Below, in pieces: positions 35,201-42,401 of a DNA stretch of 64,000 nucleotides (the first letter of the stretch is position 1; each line of letters opens with the position of its first letter). Origin of the DNA: Bradyrhizobium canariense (GTDB taxonomy: Bacteria > Pseudomonadota > Alphaproteobacteria > Rhizobiales > Xanthobacteraceae); the NCBI RefSeq assembly GCF_019402665.1, contig NZ_VSST01000017.1, positions 56,544 to 120,543 of the forward strand, written 5' to 3'. The notes beneath the pieces are model-generated. The model had not been told where the DNA came from. It did no database searches and was given only the letters and a program-made list of their open reading frames with translations. A program made the translations under genes and the position numbers.

Positions 35201-35685
35201 CGGTGCTCACCAGCGCCGGAGACACGCTCAGCAACCCCGCGACCGAACCGGGAGAGCCGGCCGTGCCGGACACCACCAGCGCTCAAACTCCTGGATCGGC
35301 CGAAACGCTTCTTGCTCTCGCCACCACCGCTGACGCACCGATCGAGAGTTCGGGATCCGCCACCACTGCCCCGGAGAACGTCATGACGGACAAATCAAAT
35401 GCCGCGGCGACGACCGCCGTCGCGAACGATGTGATCGCGTTGAACGATGCGCCACCGCCTCCGGCAGATTCGCTGTTCAACGGAACCCAGTATACAGATT
35501 ACGGCGTCACGCTCAGCAGCGACATCGCGCCCTCCCAGACTGCCGCGTCTCAGGGGGACGCCGCATCGGCTCAAGACGTTTCAGCGCCGGTGGCTGCCGA
35601 CGTCCAAAAACCCGCGCCGCCGCCTCCCGACATCTTGGATAATACTTCGATTGATCATGTCGGGACTCATGATGCCATCCTCTAG
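32206..35685 (+). CDS. Giant Ala-rich tandem-repeat protein, probable type I secretion substrate
   Basis: The 1159-residue protein is acidic and rich in Ala, Thr, Pro, Val and Asp. Its N-terminal 140 residues are unique (MHQIEKRDLLERERKIFEAG), then come an 11-Gly run and a short Cys/His patch (DDVDSCKHHGHISAD). Residues about 207-581 are 13 copies of a 29-residue repeat of the type LPNDVVGAIAPVEAAVMPAL. Residues about 644-1022 are nine copies of a 42-residue repeat of the type SVAGDALASAAPVADTSEPV. The C-terminus is unique and ends GTHDAIL. An acidic residue followed by hydrophobics at the very end is the known exit signal for PrtD-type exporters, whose genes start 12 bases downstream. No signal peptide or RTX repeats are present. 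It could be an adhesin or matrix protein. Confidence 0.85.
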   Translation: MHQIEKRDLLERERKIFEAGVQRADKRSGSFSFLTRSFFIAQLVACEEFLAAPFKSALARQEDATAAQAGAGPQGTNDELPASDPAQPGWEDERPKGAAASSDTHVAQLDPTGRLAEPHEDAPRPSTARGEAVATASSGGGGGGGGGGGDDVDSCKHHGHISADLSCVNSLSADSDLGSIESVRSNLLSDSFSPSIISSFPLLGMIGDVSNDVVVGIAPVAAMVPPALGTSDTVSTLSDDEAGAIAPLEAAVQPTLSTLADTAGTLPNDVVGTITSVEAAVMPALATATDTVSTLPKDVVGAIAPAEAAVPPAPATAAETVSALPNDVVGAIAPVKAAVMPALATASDTVSALPNDVAGAIAPLEAAAQPMLATLADTAGTLPNEVAGAIAPVEAAVMPALASAPLSALPNDVVGAIAPAEAAVPPALATAAETVSAPPNNVVGAIAPVEAAVMPALAAASDTVSALPNDVAGAIAPVEAAAQPTLSTLADTAGTLPNDVVGAIAPVAATVPPALATATDAVSVLPNDVAGAITPLEAATQPTLSTLADTAGTLPDDMVGAIAPVEATVPPALATAIDTVSTVSNEVVGQTRGPDAQSSALSQTVASDSTGTHTFDSSAPPLEIAESALTTGNGAPGDVSQPTDVAGNALASGAPVLETSEHVLTTTAAASTDPPSQLSHPANTASVTGDALAGAAPVADMTEPVLTATAAAPTDPSSELSDPADTASVAGEALASPAPLAAMIEPVLTTTAAAPTDAPSDVSQQPADTGSVAGDALASVAPVADTNEPVLTTTADALTDPTSDVSKPADTGSVAGDALASTAPVADTSEPVLTTTAAALTDPTSDVSHPADTGSVAGDALASAAPVADTSEPVLTTTGVALTDPTSDVSHPADAGSVADDALASAAPVADTSEPVLTTTAAALTDPTSDVSHPADTGSVAGDALASAAPVADTSEPVLTTTAAALTDPTSEVSQPADTASVAGNALAVAAPAANTAEPVLTSAGDTLSNPATEPGEPAVPDTTSAQTPGSAETLLALATTADAPIESSGSATTAPENVMTDKSNAAATTAVANDVIALNDAPPPPADSLFNGTQYTDYGVTLSSDIAPSQTAASQGDAASAQDVSAPVAADVQKPAPPPPDILDNTSIDHVGTHDAIL
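32620..32649 (+). repeat. (GGGGGT)5 hexanucleotide tract encoding poly-Gly
   Basis: Five GGGGGT units in a row lie within the repeat-protein gene. Slippage by whole units would change the Gly run without shifting frame. The G-runs could form a quadruplex in the coding strand or mRNA. Confidence 0.85.
32824..33950 (+). repeat. Tandem 87-base coding repeat, 13 copies
   Basis: The unit encodes 29 residues. Unit 7 is two codons shorter. Subtypes alternate by the residues before Leu (PPAL, MPAL, QPTL), suggesting that blocks of several units were duplicated together. Copies are similar but not identical, so the array is older than the 126-base array downstream. Confidence 0.85.
34135..35271 (+). 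repeat. Tandem 126-base coding repeat, 9 copies
   Basis: The unit encodes 42 residues, of the type SVAGDALASAAPVADTSEPV then LTTTAAALTDPTSDVSHPAD. Units 4-8 are nearly identical at DNA level, pointing to recent expansion. Unit 3 has one extra codon, and the first and last units are the most diverged, as expected for an array that grows from its middle. Confidence 0.88.
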
Positions 35686-35697
35686 TGGGAGGCAAAC

Positions 35698-37518
35698 ATG
35701 GCAGCTGTCGAGACACTGGACTGTCCGCCGCGCACCAACTCCGGGGCTCAACTTCGGGTCGCACCCGGCGGCGAGGCCCGCGACTACGTCGGACCTGTCA
35801 ACGCGCTGGCCGCCTGGCGTTCGGTCGCGCGCATCAACCTCATAGCGGTCGCAGCATTTTCGGTCGTTGTGAATCTGCTGATGCTCACGTTGCCGATCTA
35901 TCTCTTTCAAATATCCGATCGCGTGCTGACGAGCCGTAGTCTCGAGACACTGCTGATGCTCTCGGCTCTCGCGCTGACGTTCATCGGTATCCTCTCCATC
36001 GTGGACATTTTACGTCGACAGGTGCTGGGGCGTCTTGCGACCAAGATGGAAGCGGTGCTTGGCGGCGCAGTGCTGGCGAGCAGCATCAATAACGCCAGGG
36101 CCGGCGAGGGAGGAACCATCCAGGCGATCCGCAGCCTTCACCAGGTGCGGGGCTTCATCTCGAGCCCTATCATGCTTCTACTGATGGACGCGCCACTCTC
36201 GCCCCTCTACTTCGCAGTCATATTCCTCGTTCATCGACATCTTGGCTGGATCGCAGTCGTATCGGGCTTGGTCCTCGCACTGATTGCGCTGATCAACCAG
36301 AAAGCGACCTCGGAGCGTCTGAGCGAGGCAGGCCTGTATGCCGCCGAGGCCGATGCGGCGGCCGAGTCGCTGGCGCGAAATTCGCAGGTGATCAATGCGA
36401 TGGGAATGCTGAGCGAAAGCATTCTCCACTGGGGGCGCCGGCAGGCGCCAGCACTGACGGTGCAGAGCCAGGCCCTTGACCGGAATTTCTGGATCAGCGG
36501 TGCGTCGAAATTCGTCCGGCTCGTGGCCCAGATCACGATCCTCGGCACCGGGGCCTATCTGGCCCTCCACGCCGAGATCACGGGGGGCATGATGATCGCG
36601 GCTTCGATCATTGCCGGCCGCGCCCTGCAGCCGCTCGAGGGCTTGATTGAGGGATGGCGCAGCTGCGTTCAGGCGCGATCGGCCTATGCTCACGTCAAGC
36701 AGGCGGTTGAGTCATTCCAGCGCGAGGGGCCTAAGCTGCGCTTGCCCAGACCGCAAGGGCGCCTGAGCGTTGATCGGGTCTTGTATTTGCCGCCCGGCTC
36801 GAAGGAGCCGGTGCTCAATGGTGTGTCGCTCGACCTCGCGCCCGGAGAGTCTTTGGCCATTGTCGGACCGTCCGGATCGGGCAAGTCGACCCTCGCGCGC
36901 ATTTTGGTGGGTTGTCTGGTGCCGACAGCCGGCAAGGTCAGACTGGACGGAACGGAGCTGCGCAACTGGGATCGCCGCCAGTTCGGGGAATATAGCGGTT
37001 ACCTGCCCCAGGAGGTCGAGCTATTTCCCGGGACCATCAAGCAGAACATCTGCCGCATGCGCGACGACTTGCCCGACGAGCGCATCTATGAGGCGGCGAT
37101 GTTGTCGGGAATTCACGACATGGTCTGCCAGTTGAAGCAAGGATACGAGACCGTGCTCGACCGCAGTGGCGGGCCGCTCTCGGGAGGACAGAAGCAGCGC
37201 ATCGCGCTCGCCCGGGCTTTCTTCGGTAATCCGTCCCTTGTCGTGCTCGACGAGCCGAACTCGAATCTCGACGCGGCGGGGGAGCAGGCTCTGACCGAGA
37301 CCCTGCAGCGCGCCAAAAGGCGGGGGGTCACGGCGGTGGTCGTAACCCTGCGCCCGGCGCTGCTGAACAGTGTTGACAAAGTGCTCATACTGCGGGCCGG
37401 ACGCGCGGAAGCATTCGGCTCTCCGAGCGAGGTGTTGCATCGCCTGGTTCGGTCCCCCGGCAGGGCCGGCGTTGATGAGCCGGTGCAGCCGCAACGCATC
37501 GAATCCTCGGGCGGGTGA
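35698..37518 (+). CDS. Type I secretion ABC exporter, PrtD/HasD type
   Basis: The 606-residue protein has a membrane domain (LIAVAAFSVVVNLLMLTLPI, then YLFQISDRVLTSRSLETL, the PrtD-type start) and an ATPase domain with Walker A GPSGSGKSTLARI, signature LSGGQKQRIALARAF, and Walker B LVVLDEPNSNLD. The switch region reads VVVTLRPALL. Relatives have His before RP (THRP), but here codon 551 is CTG, Leu. Loss of this His normally weakens or abolishes ATP hydrolysis. It lacks a C39 peptidase domain, so substrates are expected to carry C-terminal signals, as the repeat protein just upstream does. ATG 35698 lies 12 bases after that gene's stop. It acts in the inner membrane with the next gene's product. 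Confidence 0.9.
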   Translation: MAAVETLDCPPRTNSGAQLRVAPGGEARDYVGPVNALAAWRSVARINLIAVAAFSVVVNLLMLTLPIYLFQISDRVLTSRSLETLLMLSALALTFIGILSIVDILRRQVLGRLATKMEAVLGGAVLASSINNARAGEGGTIQAIRSLHQVRGFISSPIMLLLMDAPLSPLYFAVIFLVHRHLGWIAVVSGLVLALIALINQKATSERLSEAGLYAAEADAAAESLARNSQVINAMGMLSESILHWGRRQAPALTVQSQALDRNFWISGASKFVRLVAQITILGTGAYLALHAEITGGMMIAASIIAGRALQPLEGLIEGWRSCVQARSAYAHVKQAVESFQREGPKLRLPRPQGRLSVDRVLYLPPGSKEPVLNGVSLDLAPGESLAIVGPSGSGKSTLARILVGCLVPTAGKVRLDGTELRNWDRRQFGEYSGYLPQEVELFPGTIKQNICRMRDDLPDERIYEAAMLSGIHDMVCQLKQGYETVLDRSGGPLSGGQKQRIALARAFFGNPSLVVLDEPNSNLDAAGEQALTETLQRAKRRGVTAVVVTLRPALLNSVDKVLILRAGRAEAFGSPSEVLHRLVRSPGRAGVDEPVQPQRIESSGG

Positions 37519-37536
37519 CCAGCGCGGGAGGACAGC

Positions 37537-38901
37537 ATGAGAGCGGTAAAGGACGACATCGGCGAGTGGTACCGCGGTGTTCCGCTGAGCGCCAAATGGC
37601 CCATCTTCACCGGCCTCGCCATCCTGGTTGTTTGGCTCGGCTGTTTCGGCGTTTGGGCTGCAGTCGCCCCACTCAACAGTGCGGTCGTGGCTTCAGGCAC
37701 GTTCGTGGCTACCGGGCAGAACAAGTTAGTCCAGCACTTCGAGGGCGGCATCATCCGCGAGATTGCGGTCAAGGACGGAGATCTCGTCGAGGCCAACCAG
37801 GTCCTCGTTCGCATGGACGATACCCCTGCCAACGCCAAGCTGAAACGGCTGGTTTTGAAGAAGTATCGACTGCTCGCCATGAAGGCGCGTCTTGAAGCTG
37901 AACTGAGCTCTTCGGATGCAATCGAAACTCCGGCCGAATTCAGCGAGAACGCTCGTGATCCAGAAATCAAAGCGATTCTTGAGCGGCAACGTGCCGAGCT
38001 TCAGGCGCGCCGGGCTAGTCGGGTGAGCGAGGAAAGCGTACTCTTGAAGCAAATCGCCGGGCTGGAGGAAAGCATCCGCGGATATCAGGCGCAAGTTCAG
38101 TCGACCAAAGAGCGTATTGCCTTGTTCGCCGAAGAACTGAAGGACAAGAATTCGCTTCTTGGCCAGCAGCTGGTGCGCAAGTCGGATGTGCTGGCGTTGC
38201 GACGCTCAGAGGCGGGTCTCGGGGGTGAGCTCGGCGAGTATCTCGGCCGCATCGCCGATTCGAAGGAGCGGATCGCTCAGGCGAACGAAAGAATAGCCCA
38301 GCTGCACGCGACGGCGCTCCGCGACGCGACCAAGGAGCTGCGCGAAACCGAGGCGGAGCTGGACGACGTTGAGGAGCAAATACGTGCTGCGCAGGATGTG
38401 GTTGACCGGATCGATGTTCGTTCGCCAGTCCGAGGTATTGTGGTGAAGAACAACTTCCATACACCGGGCGGCGTCGTCTCTCCTGGTGCCGTGATCCTAG
38501 AGCTCCTCCCGATTGGCGACGAGCGCATCATCGAGGCGCATCTGAATCCCAAGGACATTTCGCATGTGAGCGTTGGCCAGGAGGCGCTGGTGCGGCTGTC
38601 GGCACTCAACCAGCGCATCACGCCGATGGTCGGTGCGAGCGTCATCTACGTGTCAGCGGACGCCTTGGCGGAGCAAGTGCAGGCGAAGACCGAAACCCGT
38701 ACCGACGCTGACACGCGTCGCGAATTCTACGTCGTTCGGGTGCGCCTGGACCAGGATGATGTTCTCAGACGAATGCCTGAATTCATCCCGACGCCCGGGA
38801 TGCCCGCGGACGTTTACATCAAGACCGGAGAGCGTACGTTTTTCGAGTACATCATGAAGCCTATCCTCGACAGCTTCTCCCGCGCGTTCCGCGAAACCTG
38901 A
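37537..38901 (+). CDS. Type I secretion membrane fusion protein, PrtE/HlyD type
   Basis: The 454-residue adaptor has one N-terminal membrane helix (IFTGLAILVVWLGCFGVWAA), lipoyl half 1 (VQHFEGGIIREIAVKDGDLV), a long coiled coil at about residues 110-285 (LQARRASRVSEESVLLKQIA and following), lipoyl half 2 (VRSPVRGIVVKNNFHTPGGV) and a C-terminal beta domain (PGMPADVYIKTGERTFFEYI). This is the standard PrtE/HasE layout that bridges exporter and TolC channel. It starts 18 bases after the exporter stop and ends the operon. No TolC-type gene follows. Confidence 0.9.
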   Translation: MRAVKDDIGEWYRGVPLSAKWPIFTGLAILVVWLGCFGVWAAVAPLNSAVVASGTFVATGQNKLVQHFEGGIIREIAVKDGDLVEANQVLVRMDDTPANAKLKRLVLKKYRLLAMKARLEAELSSSDAIETPAEFSENARDPEIKAILERQRAELQARRASRVSEESVLLKQIAGLEESIRGYQAQVQSTKERIALFAEELKDKNSLLGQQLVRKSDVLALRRSEAGLGGELGEYLGRIADSKERIAQANERIAQLHATALRDATKELRETEAELDDVEEQIRAAQDVVDRIDVRSPVRGIVVKNNFHTPGGVVSPGAVILELLPIGDERIIEAHLNPKDISHVSVGQEALVRLSALNQRITPMVGASVIYVSADALAEQVQAKTETRTDADTRREFYVVRVRLDQDDVLRRMPEFIPTPGMPADVYIKTGERTFFEYIMKPILDSFSRAFRET

Positions 38902-39389
38902 ATGGAGCGAGCATTTTGGACGTCCATGCCGAGCACTCGCGAGTACGGTGATCTCAAGCCCTTCGGTCTAAGGTTTGTAAGTGCGCGATCATAAGATCGC
39001 CTGTCCTGCTTCCGGACAGAGAGCGCCATTTATGTCGACTAGACCCCGGGTACGCTCTCGGTCCAATTCCTGGAGCGTGTCTTCATGAAGAGCAAGACTG
39101 TCACTCGGCTTGAAATTTGGCTCTGGCCCATATGTGGAACGGCCCGGGCTGCAAGATCTTTTTCTGGTTGAACAAGGGATGACGGTGCGGTCATATGTTC
39201 GGCCTGTGAACGCGGCGCCTGGCCGCTGGCCACGATGATATCCGCGGAAGCAATCGCCCAATCAATTTCTCGCGCTCGAAGCGCACTGGGTCAGGCGGTC
39301 TGATTGCTACCGGGAATGACGTCATTCGGGGGTCATCCAGATTTGCACCTTGCCTCCTCGGCAGCTTTCTTCTTCCGCCGGAGAGCTCT

Positions 39390-39552
39390 TGAGATTAGGA
39401 TTTCAGCATTGTAGCCGGCGCCTGATAGTGCCGCCTCTGACCAGCAAGGCCCAGATCGGGCCCGCGAGGAAATCGAGAGGCTGCTCGCGCAGATCGAGAC
39501 CGTGCTGAGCCCGCTCGTTCCGGGAGATGCCGCCGCCCTGAGCGAGGAATGA
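39390..39552 (+). pseudogene. 3' remnant of a small hypothetical gene
   Basis: The frame reads SDQQGPDRAREEIERLLAQI, then ETVLSPLVPGDAAALSEE and a TGA. The helical, acidic end looks like a real protein terminus, but the frame is closed upstream by a TAG at about 39411 and no start codon remains. Confidence 0.35.
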
Positions 39553-39568
39553 TCGTGGCTCGTGTCGA

Positions 39569-39816
39569 TCACAGCGTACTGAGATCGTCCGGCACCTCGC
39601 CGAACTTCCCGATCACCTTGGCGTCGCCAAAATCGCCGCTCGACGGGTCTCCGGTCCGCGAAAAAGGCGACCGCGCCGTCGCAGCCTGGCTCTTCCGGGA
39701 GAGCGCTTCGGCGCGCATGACCGCGGCGTTGGCGCTTAGGCCCTCCAAAGCTTCGCCGGGCGCGACGCCGTCGTCGGCCATGACGAACGGAACGCCACGG
39801 GATAGGTGATGGCCAT
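39569..39816 (-). pseudogene. Frameshifted small hypothetical gene (MAITYPVAF...DDLSTL)
   Basis: An ATG at 39816 gives MAITYPVAF. One base shift later the protein continues MADDGVAPGEALEGLSANAA, VMRAEALSRKSQA, and after a second irregular part FSRTGDPSSGDFGDAKVIGK, ending DDLSTL. I recall a short Bradyrhizobium family with this wording in one frame. A shorter product from the internal ATG at 39781 (70 residues) remains possible. Confidence 0.45.
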
Positions 39817-40653
39817 CGCGGTCACTCCCTGCGTTCGGATCCCGCTGCCGCGGACTCTGCCGCTCGAGTTCTTCGATGACCGTATCGCGGTCGCGGCAAA
39901 CCGAAAAGGCCTCGAACTGTTATGTCGGTGATATCCTTAAATCAGTCGCTCTCGTCGGTCACACCAACCAAGGTGCTGCCCAGGTGAATATCCTTTCGAG
40001 GCCGCCGCACGCAGCTCGTGGGCCGCGGCGTCGAGAAAATCCATGGCGACCAACAACGCCTTGACCCTCCCGACGATCTCCGCCGCGGGGTTCAATGGCC
40101 TATTTGGCGGCGTGCTCGAGATCGCCCCGGCGAGTGCAGCAGGTTCGGACATAGAAACGGTCTTCTGTACGCGGTGAGCGTGGTGTGACTGGGAGCCTAC
40201 CACAGATTGTCGGGCATCTTGACGTGAAATGGTCCACGGTGGCGCGGCGACCATAACAATTAAATAAGGAAACAAGCCGTATTAAATCTAGCGATCTATT
40301 TTACTTGGATTATAATTGGGCAATTGTGCCGGATGAACGCACAAGATCGCAGAGAGACTCCGGCATTCCTGCTTCGCCCCCCGAATGCAGGAGCCGTTTC
40401 TTCGAGTGCTTGAGCGGAGGGCGTGCCCTGTACTCGCTGGACAAGACGCGAAGGCGAGATTTTTCGGAAGCCTGTGAATTTTCGAGCATCACAGACGTCG
40501 CTTCAGTCAAAGGATTATTAACTTTATTATTGAATTATAATGTGATAATAAGTCTAAATTTAATGTGACATTTAATGTTTCGATTGTCGGCTCCGGCACT
40601 CTAATCTTTTGGAAAATCCTGCAGGGGACCATGTGGATCGGGAGGAGAGGACA

Positions 40654-40878
40654 ATGACCCAACGCAACATCCGCCCTCCGAACGAACACGACATAGGCAA
40701 ACTTGAAACCTTGGCCATGAAAGCCCCCAGCGCAGATATTGCTGCTCAGTTTGGTCCAAGTTCCGCAGCACCGAGGGTGGAGTTCCTAAAGTTATTATTG
40801 ACCGAGCCGGAAAAGTTAGAGCGCAATCATTGCGGTCGGGACCCTGGCCCATCAGGCTTTGATTGGCCGAATGATTAG
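40654..40878 (+). CDS. Small hypothetical protein
   Basis: The 74-residue protein starts MTQRNIRPPNEHDIGKLETL and continues AMKAPSADIAAQFGPSSAAP, which resembles the N-terminal helices of short HTH/SANT-like rhizobial proteins, while its second half does not. It may be a truncated or frame-changed member. ATG 40654 follows GGAGAGGACA. The next gene overlaps its stop by eight bases, suggesting coupling. Confidence 0.5.
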   Translation: MTQRNIRPPNEHDIGKLETLAMKAPSADIAAQFGPSSAAPRVEFLKLLLTEPEKLERNHCGRDPGPSGFDWPND

Positions 40879-41206
40879 AGCTTCGAAAAGAACGGAATCG
40901 GCGGATCGCCGGAGAGGCGCGTCAGGGGCACTGGTCGGCTCGAAGCAGCGCGTGCGCATCGACTTCACTGCCGCAGCAGCACTAAAAAAATGGCCTTCAC
41001 TTGGAAACCAACGCGCAGCGGCATCGGTTAGTTCTTACCTTGTATTCGAGGGCACTTTGGACGCATGCATCCGAGCTTTCCTAGCGAAGCCTGCCAGCCA
41101 AGGTCATCTCTACGAGATACATACTGCTCCGCAAACGCAACTTGTTACGGCCGTGCTGTCCGCAGAACAGATAGCCGAAATCGCTCGGCTGCGAGATTTT
41201 CTTTGA
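40871..41206 (+). CDS. Hypothetical protein (helical, HLYEIHT motif)
   Basis: The 111-residue protein has a basic N-terminus and a conserved-looking second half: SSYLVFEGTLDACIRAFLAK, PASQGHLYEIHTAPQTQLVT, then EQIAEIARLRDFL at the end. I recall similar C-termini in Bradyrhizobium hypothetical proteins. ATG 40871 overlaps the preceding gene. There is no signal or membrane segment. Function is unknown. Confidence 0.55.
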   Translation: MIRASKRTESADRRRGASGALVGSKQRVRIDFTAAAALKKWPSLGNQRAAASVSSYLVFEGTLDACIRAFLAKPASQGHLYEIHTAPQTQLVTAVLSAEQIAEIARLRDFL

Positions 41207-41358
41207 GGAAAGCAAGCCCCTGCCGCTGCCGACAGGGCGTTGAAAGTGAATTGGCTAATCAAATTGTGAGCCAACTATTCGGTGAGATTGATGGGTACGC
41301 ACCATCGCCGCCGAATCATTGCCCATGGATTTTCGCTCCTCGGGCCTTGGAGGACACT

Positions 41359-41595
41359 ATGGATGAGAAGAACCCTCATTCGAAACAAGTTACCAGACTA
41401 GGCTTGATCAGCTTCGGCCGTTCGAAAACAGATTGCACCATTCGCAGCATATCTGCGTTCGGTGCAGCCCTCGATCTTGCTGCAGATGAAAAAATTCCCG
41501 ACGAATTTGCTCTGACTGTTATTCCCGACGGTGACCGCCGCCGCTGCGCGGTTGTCTGGCGTAAAGAGAAAAGAGTTGCTGTCGCGTTCTATTAA
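41359..41595 (+). CDS. PilZ-domain-like small protein
   Basis: The 78-residue protein has the single-domain PilZ layout typical of rhizobia: a CTIRSISAFGAALDLAAD segment (the S-x-x-G core of the fold), VIPDGDRRRCAVVWRKEKRV and a final VAVAFY strand. The Arg-x-x-x-Arg motif needed for cyclic-di-GMP binding is not evident before the core (RLGLISFGRSK), so it may be a non-binding PilZ protein. ATG 41359 is preceded by GGAGGACACT, a strong ribosome site. Confidence 0.65.
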   Translation: MDEKNPHSKQVTRLGLISFGRSKTDCTIRSISAFGAALDLAADEKIPDEFALTVIPDGDRRRCAVVWRKEKRVAVAFY

Positions 41596-41621
41596 TTAAT
41601 GCGTCAGGGTCGCGGGCTGGA

Positions 41622-41756
41622 ATGGCGGTCAAGGGCAACATGGATATCGAGCTCGCCGTGGATGCCATGGAGCTCGCCGAGCATCTTGACCACGCTGACG
41701 CAATATCGAGTGAATACTGGGACATAGCGGCCTTCGTGAAGACTGATTGTCGGTGA
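41622..41756 (+). CDS. Possible small peptide gene
   Basis: This frame of 44 residues starts MAVKGNMDIELAVDAMELAE and continues HLDHADAISSEYWDIAAFVK. The composition is protein-like (acidic, helical), but the ribosome site is weak and no family is recognised. It could be the remains of a longer gene. Confidence 0.3.
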   Translation: MAVKGNMDIELAVDAMELAEHLDHADAISSEYWDIAAFVKTDCR

Positions 41757-41906
41757 AATTTGTGGCGATTGTCTGAAGTTAGACCATCCCGCCCTTATCG
41801 ACGGCGCAGCGCCTTGTCGAAAGGAACCGGCCCGGCTGTCCATCTGAGGTCCCGATATTCCGCGCGGCCTCCAAATTTCACATCGCGTCCACCAACGTCC
41901 GAGAGG

Positions 41907-42095
41907 AACCAACTGGTGTCTTCCTCCCTTTTGCGGGAAGTGACCCGCCTGACGATCGCGGCTGTGAAACTCGAAGGTAGGAGCGTCGCCGAAACGGCAG
42001 TTCGGTACTGCATGTCGGAATCAAACGTGAAGATCACCATCCATCGCGGATTGAAGGCGCTGGCGGCGCTCATCGGCAGAGAGACGCGCACATGA
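41907..42095 (+). pseudogene. ECF sigma factor remnant (region 4)
   Basis: The frame contains LTIAAVKLEGRSVAETAVRY, then CMSESNVKITIHRGLKALAA, the region-4 helix-turn-helix of an ECF sigma factor that partners NrsF (DUF1109). Regions 2 and 3 are missing upstream. The stop overlaps the start of the NrsF-like remnant (ATGA), keeping the ancestral coupling. Confidence 0.6.
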
Positions 42096-42324
42096 GGACC
42101 GAAGATCTGATGACGCTCTCGCACGCAATGCCCTACCAGCCGACCGGACGATGATTGGGCGCGGGTTCACTGCTGCCTTGCTCATCGGCGGAGCTTTCGC
42201 CGTCTGCATTGCGCTCGCTTTGCTCGGGATGCGGCGCGCGGTTTTGTCTGCCACTTTTCAGCGCGCGAGTGATTTGATTCAAGCCGCAGAAGCTGACGCA
42301 ATATTTTCTGTCGCTCAACAGTGA
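42092..42324 (+). pseudogene. NrsF/DUF1109 anti-sigma remnant
   Basis: ATG 42092 gives MRTEDLMTLSHAMPYQPTGR then a stop. An overlapping ATG at 42151 continues with a membrane helix, GFTAALLIGGAFAVCIALAL, and ends after 57 residues. A normal NrsF has about six helices and over 200 residues, so this gene is split and truncated. Confidence 0.55.
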
Positions 42325-42401
42325 CCGCGGCTTGATGGATCCCGGGCTCGCGACTTCGTCGCGCCCCGGCATGACGACCGTAACTCCCGTCCTGCGACCG
42401 T

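Larger units (their letters stand above)
38902..40653. other. About 1.7 kb with relics only
   Basis: After the secretion operon there is no intact gene until 40654. Two relics (39390-39552 plus, 39569-39816 minus) are listed separately. A minus frame near 39039-39233 includes AEHMTAPSSLVQPEKDLAAR, which resembles a dispersed rhizobial sequence. From 40250 to 40600 the DNA is notably AT-rich (for example TTATTAACTTTATTATTGAA), unlike its surroundings, with no supported gene. Confidence 0.45.

Noticed and set aside
32824..35271. Regular direct repeats that might suggest a CRISPR array
   Set aside because: Units are 87 and 126 bases with no unique spacers, and are fully coding; no cas genes are present.
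32682..35276. Long minus-strand frames (over 400 residues each) across the repeat array
   Set aside because: They are mirror images of the GC-rich repeats, kept open by codon periodicity; the forward frame has the start, operon context and secretion signal.
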